Source: Nostoc linckia NIES-25 (GTDB lineage: Bacteria > Cyanobacteriota > Cyanobacteriia > Cyanobacteriales > Nostocaceae). Taken from it: a DNA stretch of 64,000 bases. Location: positions 744,001-808,000 of the forward strand of contig NZ_AP018222.1 of the NCBI RefSeq assembly GCF_002368035.1. Reading direction: 5' to 3'. The stretch's first letter is position 1. Every line of letters starts with the position of its first letter. Positions 61,017 to 64,000 of the stretch are shown here, in pieces. Made by a program: the position numbers and the translations under genes. Below the pieces are notes generated by a model, which was not told the origin of the DNA, ran no database searches, and saw nothing but the letters and a program-made list of their open reading frames with translations.

Positions 61017-61778
61017 CTACTTAGTCTTGACTCCTGATTCCTGAGTCCTGACTTCTAAAGCTTGCAGTTGTTTTTCGAGTTGTTCGATGCGCGTGAGTAA
61101 AGAACGAATCACCGTTGCTTCTACATCGGGTAGCTTTCCATGTTCTAAAGGAGAAAGGCTGGCGCTTTGATTACGAGAAATAATTCGACCGGGAACTCCC
61201 ACCACAGTACAGTCGCTGGGGATATTCCGCAAAACAATGGAACCCGCGCCAATACGAACGCGATCGCCAATTTGCAGATTACCTAAAACTTTTGCACCCG
61301 CACCCACTACAACATTTTTACCGACTGTGGGATGACGCTTACCGCTTTCTTTACCAGTTCCGCCAAGGGTGACGCCTTGATAAATCAGCGTATAGTCGCC
61401 GACGATCGCAGTTTCGCCAATCACAACTCCCATTCCGTGGTCGATAAATACGCCCTTCCCAATCTCTGCACCTGGGTGAATTTCAATTCCGGTTAAAAAT
61501 CGTCCCAAGTGAGAAATTAAACGGGGAATAAAACCCACTCCTCGACAATGTAACCAGTGAGCAACACGATGCAAACACAATGCGTGCAATCCAGGATAGC
61601 AAAACACAACTTCTAGCCAATTGCGTGCTGCTGGGTCGCGCTCAAAGATAATGCGAAAATCACTCAATAATGGCTCAAAAAAATCTCCAGAGAGTAATCT
61701 TTTGAGCAAGGATTTCTGTTTTGAATCCTGTATTTTCTGAGTTTGAGGATTTGTAATTCTGTCTAAAGACTGTTGCAT
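61017..61778 (-). CDS. cysE: Serine O-acetyltransferase (CysE, nif-associated NifP type)
   Basis: 253 residues. It makes O-acetylserine for cysteine synthesis. N-terminal helical part (LLSDFRIIFERDPAARNWLE, YPGLHALCLHRVAHWLHCRG), then the left-handed beta-helix of hexapeptide repeats: IHPGAEIGKGVFIDHGMGVV, IGETAIVGDYTLIYQGVTLG and HPTVGKNVVVGAGAKVLGNL, with GVPGRIISRN. The conserved HGMGVVIGE loop is intact. Its place upstream of nifVZT fits the NifP role of boosting cysteine supply for Fe-S clusters, but a housekeeping role is possible. ATG 61778. Confidence 0.93.
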   Translation of the reverse strand: MQQSLDRITNPQTQKIQDSKQKSLLKRLLSGDFFEPLLSDFRIIFERDPAARNWLEVVFCYPGLHALCLHRVAHWLHCRGVGFIPRLISHLGRFLTGIEIHPGAEIGKGVFIDHGMGVVIGETAIVGDYTLIYQGVTLGGTGKESGKRHPTVGKNVVVGAGAKVLGNLQIGDRVRIGAGSIVLRNIPSDCTVVGVPGRIISRNQSASLSPLEHGKLPDVEATVIRSLLTRIEQLEKQLQALEVRTQESGVKTK

Positions 61779-62420
61779 CGCTACTGTCTATCTGGTTAAA
61801 AGAGCCATCTGCTATTTTTATGCTTATATCAGGCCGCTTCCAACTCAATAGACAAGCCAATGCTGATTGGATTTATTGGATTTATTAAGGTTGTACTCAA
61901 ACGCCAAAACCCCCACCTTAAATAAATTAAAAATTTATTTTGGGGTAGGGGTACTAGTATTTAATGATAGGGGTACTGGTATTTTTAGGGCAGGGTTTAA
62001 GAATTTCTGTACTCGCTACAAGAAACTTTACCTGTCAGACTTTGCAAAGATTTATTCGAGATATTTTGCGATTTATTAAGCTGTACTCAAATGCACTCAA
62101 GTATGGTTTAGGTAGCTATAAAACTGAAAATTTTGTATATCGTATTACTATTATTATCTTATTATCTGGCTCGACAAAAAACAACTTTCTTTATTTTCTT
62201 TTAGGATTTGCTGTCTGTATGTATATATACGTTTTCAAATATCGCTATCGCTCATCAGAGATGTTTTCTTATTATATAGATGTGTGGGAATAACTAACAT
62301 AAAAATTCCCAGCAGTATAATAGGTAGATATTCCCATAGCAGTTAAATAATCGCTGATTCCTGTAAGGGAGTAAAGCTATACTACCCTAGCGGCGAAACT
62401 TGTAAAGAGTAATTAACGGA
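61779..62420. other. Intergenic region, no supported gene
   Basis: About 600 bases, A+T-rich. Contains a short tandem GGGGTACTrGTATTT (61937-61976) and several TGTACTC words. Two plus-strand frames (61867-62079, 61964-62293) lack ribosome binding sites and familiar motifs. A cysE/nif promoter should lie near 61780-61900; I see no clear NtcA site (GTA-N8-TAC). Confidence 0.45.
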
Positions 62421-62707
62421 GTTCAAATACTCGTCAATCCAGTTCAGAAGTGGATTCATCCAGTTCAAATACTCGTCAATCCACTTCAGAGGTGGATTCA
62501 TCCAGTTCAAATACTCGTTAATCCAGTTCAGAGGTGGATTCATCCAGTTCAAATACTCGTCAATCCAGTTCAGAGGTGGATTCATCCAGTTCAAATACTC
62601 GTCAATCCAGTTCAGAGGCGGATTCATCCAGTTCAAATACTCGTCAATCCAGTTCAGAGGTGGATTCATCCAGTTCAAATACTCGTCAATCCACTTCAGA
62701 GGTGGAT
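62421..62707. repeat. 42-bp minisatellite, 6.8 copies
   Basis: Units start at 62421, 62463, 62505, 62547, 62589, 62631 and 62673, each GTTCAAATACTCGTCAATCC plus CAGTTCAGAGGTGGATTCATCCA-like sequence, with few substitutions. Each unit holds two half-units sharing ATCCAGTTCA. As the period is a multiple of three, both strands are open: NWMNPPLNWIDEYL on minus, SSSSNTRQSSSEVD on plus. No ribosome binding site, so I treat it as noncoding. Confidence 0.95.
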
Positions 62708-62767
62708 GAAAAAAATAAGGGCATACATCTGTACGCCCCCATAGCCAATTTATTTATTGCAAAGTCA

Positions 62768-62787
62768 AGACGCGATGAATCGCGTCT
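62768..62787. repeat. AGACGCGAT...ATCGCGTCT palindrome
   Basis: 9-bp perfect arms with a 2-nt loop, followed by CTAC; member of the GTAGAGACGCG family. GCCTTTGCGTCTTTGCATG and AGCGTTCGCGGAGCGTCTCGT repeats follow at 62825-62870. Confidence 0.8.
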
Positions 62788-62933
62788 CTACAAATCCTCT
62801 ATTTGTCGCGTTGTTTCTTCCTTTGCGCCTTTGCGTCTTTGCATGTTAGCGTTCGCGGAGCGTCTCGTATAGAAGCGGGGCGCAGCCCAATAAAAATACC
62901 GTGGTTCATCTACCCAAAAATCACCGTAACTTA

Positions 62934-63410
62934 TCAAGATGCGGGAGTTTTTGCAGATTTACCTTTACTAATAGCCTTAAACCGTTCGCCTAACTGTTCA
63001 GCCACACTCTTTAACCCTGGAGTCTTTTTTGATGCAGTCTTGACATAATCATAAACAGTTAAACTGCCAGTCATCGCTTCACTACCGACAGCCATTAGGG
63101 TATCATCGACTTGTTCGGTGAGTTGCTGCATGGAGATTAAAAGCTCAGTCAACGCAGTTGCTAATTGATAATCCCGAACAAGTTCGTCAACGTCAAAAGT
63201 CGCTGGCAGAATTTCCCGGTTAGATTGAGCAGCAGTGATGCTATTGTTTACAAAGGCGAGGCTTTTATCGCCCATTTTGACTAACTTACGCCGTTCGTCA
63301 GCACTGAGAGTAACTAAAAAGGGAAGCTTTTGTTGGACTTTCTGTAGCGCGGCTTTAATTTCTTGGATATCTTGTGGCGAAAGGGAGCCTGTAATATTTT
63401 GATAAGCCAT
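62934..63410 (-). CDS. Conserved helical hypothetical protein
   Basis: 158 residues from ATG 63410 (MAYQNITGSLSPQDIQEIKA). Almost wholly helical: AALQKVQQKLPFLVTLSADE, RRKLVKMGDKSLAFVNNSIT, YQLATALTELLISMQQLTEQ, VDDTLMAVGSEAMTGSLTVY and DYVKTASKKTPGLKSVAEQL. No signal peptide or membrane segment. I have seen similar proteins as conserved hypotheticals in diverse bacteria but know no function. The frame extends 13 codons upstream (MLLHPHHSQGKYT), which looks untranslated. Single gene. Confidence 0.72.
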   Translation of the reverse strand: MAYQNITGSLSPQDIQEIKAALQKVQQKLPFLVTLSADERRKLVKMGDKSLAFVNNSITAAQSNREILPATFDVDELVRDYQLATALTELLISMQQLTEQVDDTLMAVGSEAMTGSLTVYDYVKTASKKTPGLKSVAEQLGERFKAISKGKSAKTPAS

Positions 63411-63449
63411 CGTATATTTACCTTGGGAGTGATGAGGGTGAAGTAGCAA

Positions 63450-63704
63450 AATTTGCTACGTATATAATTCCCCTTGGTAAGAGCGATCGCACATTATATC
63501 GAGTTTAGTTGAAAACTTATTGTTTAGAGTGACGCGGAGACTGGAGACGCGAAGATATTTTAGTTAACTTGAAAGCCTAAGTACAACATTTCATTAATTC
63601 GTAGAGAATTCTCTGCGTACCTTTGCGCTAACCTCTGCGCTCCTACCCTACGGGAAGGCGAAGCGCCTATGCGTTTAAATTTCAATCCTCAATTCACCAC
63701 AATT
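63450..63704. other. Intergenic with dispersed repeat words
   Basis: Holds a HIP1 site, GACGCGGAGACTGGAGACGC and CTCTGCGTACCTTTGCGC/CCTACGGGAAGGCGAAGCGCC words typical of Nostocales dispersed repeats. No gene seen. Confidence 0.4.
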
Positions 63705-63818
63705 TTACGTAAAGTTTACTAAGCCGTCTAATTCTGGATATAAACAATACTCGCATAGATGGGCGGCGCGATCGCTAACTAAACGCCGTAATTCCGCATT
63801 AATATATGGACGAGACAT
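63705..63818 (-). pseudogene. Truncated HNH endonuclease (N-terminal fragment)
   Basis: ATG 63818 encodes MSRPYINAELRRLVSDRAAH then LCEYCLYPELDGLVNFT, stop. MSRxYIxAELRRLVxxRAxxLCEYC is the start of a common cyanobacterial HNH endonuclease family whose zinc CxxC and HNH residues would follow. The text diverges after PELD and stops at 37 residues, so the catalytic part is missing. It begins 9 bp after the stop of the small gene at 63828, the usual two-gene arrangement of this nuclease (memory). Confidence 0.7.
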
Positions 63819-63827
63819 ATTGAACAC

Positions 63828-64000
63828 TTATTGAGGGTTAACGTACTGATTAGCTTTTGCTTTTGCCAAAGTCATAATATGCTCTAGCGTGAGGAAATAA
63901 TCTGACTCTCGCTGGTCACTTCCAGTAAGACCTTCAGTTTTTGCCCGATAAACCAGATCATTTAAACGGTCTTTGGCTGCATCAGAGAGTTTGAAATCGA
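63828..64000 (-). CDS. Small hypothetical protein upstream of HNH remnant (5' end off window)
   Basis: Partial: 57 C-terminal residues visible, DFKLSDAAKDRLNDLVYRAK, TEGLTGSDQRESDYFLTLEH and IMTLAKAKANQYVNPQ. Helical and charged, with no catalytic motif seen. Proteins of this kind often precede HNH endonuclease genes in cyanobacteria, so it could be a partner or antitoxin-like protein; that is inference. Confidence 0.65.
   Translation of the reverse strand, partial: DFKLSDAAKDRLNDLVYRAKTEGLTGSDQRESDYFLTLEHIMTLAKAKANQYVNPQ

Noticed and set aside
61964..62293. 109-codon plus-strand ORF with hydrophobic stretch
   Set aside because: A+T-rich DNA, no ribosome binding site and no familiar motif; starts within short tandem repeats.
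62382..62678. 98-codon minus-strand gene of NWMNPPLNWIDEYL repeats
   Set aside because: Open frame is a by-product of a 42-bp minisatellite; no ribosome binding site, and the other strand is equally open.
62421..62707. CRISPR-like array
   Set aside because: The whole 42-bp period repeats; there are no unique spacers and no cas genes nearby.

Overview
The window looks like chromosomal DNA of a filamentous, heterocyst-forming cyanobacterium (Nostocales, Nostoc/Anabaena-like). The evidence: frequent HIP1 octamers (GCGATCGC); many heptamer-based short tandem repeats (STRRs) between genes; photosynthesis and carbon genes (psbX, ycf66, ictB, Calvin-cycle gap2); a nifV-nifZ-nifT cluster preceded by a cysE/nifP-type serine acetyltransferase; and cyanobacterial families (cyAbrB, DUF2949, DUF3352, cyanoexosortase B). 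The taxon is inferred from content only.

Layout. 0-12 kb: end of a DUF3352 gene, chorismate lyase, tRNA-Leu(GAG), a decayed IS200/IS605-type tnpB relic, accC, YggT, psbX-ycf66, two TolB-like lipoproteins, an SdhB-type iron-sulfur subunit, a 1.5-kb gene-poor stretch, cyAbrB and a CPBP protease. 11.8-18 kb: an AstE/AspA-family deacylase, a histidine phosphatase, three small stress-type genes, then a mobile block with a 164-bp MITE and an IS630-family element carrying a frameshifted transposase, and a 19-residue-repeat protein. 18-25 kb: uvrB, a DUF2281/PIN toxin-antitoxin pair whose toxin is split by a 92-bp MITE with a 7-bp target duplication, a HEPN-like gene joined to an Uma2 fragment, a TPR protein, an SDR oxidoreductase and two tandem rhomboid proteases.

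25-32 kb is an exopolysaccharide/exosortase cluster, all on the minus strand: DegT-type aminotransferase, cyanoexosortase B, its associated protein, a Wza-like export protein and a Wzz/BY-kinase-like protein. 33-45 kb holds a GAF protein with a degenerate kinase module, ictB, a WGxxGxxG protein, smpB, a NarL-type regulator, a low-molecular-weight phosphatase, YbaB, murB, murC, nadD and gap2. 45-54.6 kb holds thiL, Uma2, a TLP40-like cyclophilin, efp, accB, an ArsR regulator, a GerMN protein, proS and an acyltransferase; the efp-proS part lies between two perfect 114-bp inverted repeats. 54.6-57.4 kb is accessory (two Uma2 genes, a PD-(D/E)XK nuclease). 57.6-61.8 kb is the nif segment. The right end has a 42-bp minisatellite, a helical hypothetical protein and an HNH endonuclease remnant.

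Functional links: accC and accB both supply acetyl-CoA carboxylase; murB/murC make peptidoglycan precursors; nifV makes homocitrate for FeMo-co, with nifZ/nifT as accessory genes and cysE as a likely source of cysteine sulfur; the exosortase block pairs EPS export with protein sorting. I found no clearly new multi-gene system. The most unusual items are the MITE-split toxin, the long inverted repeats, the histidine-less kinase, the tnpB relic and several low-complexity repeat arrays.
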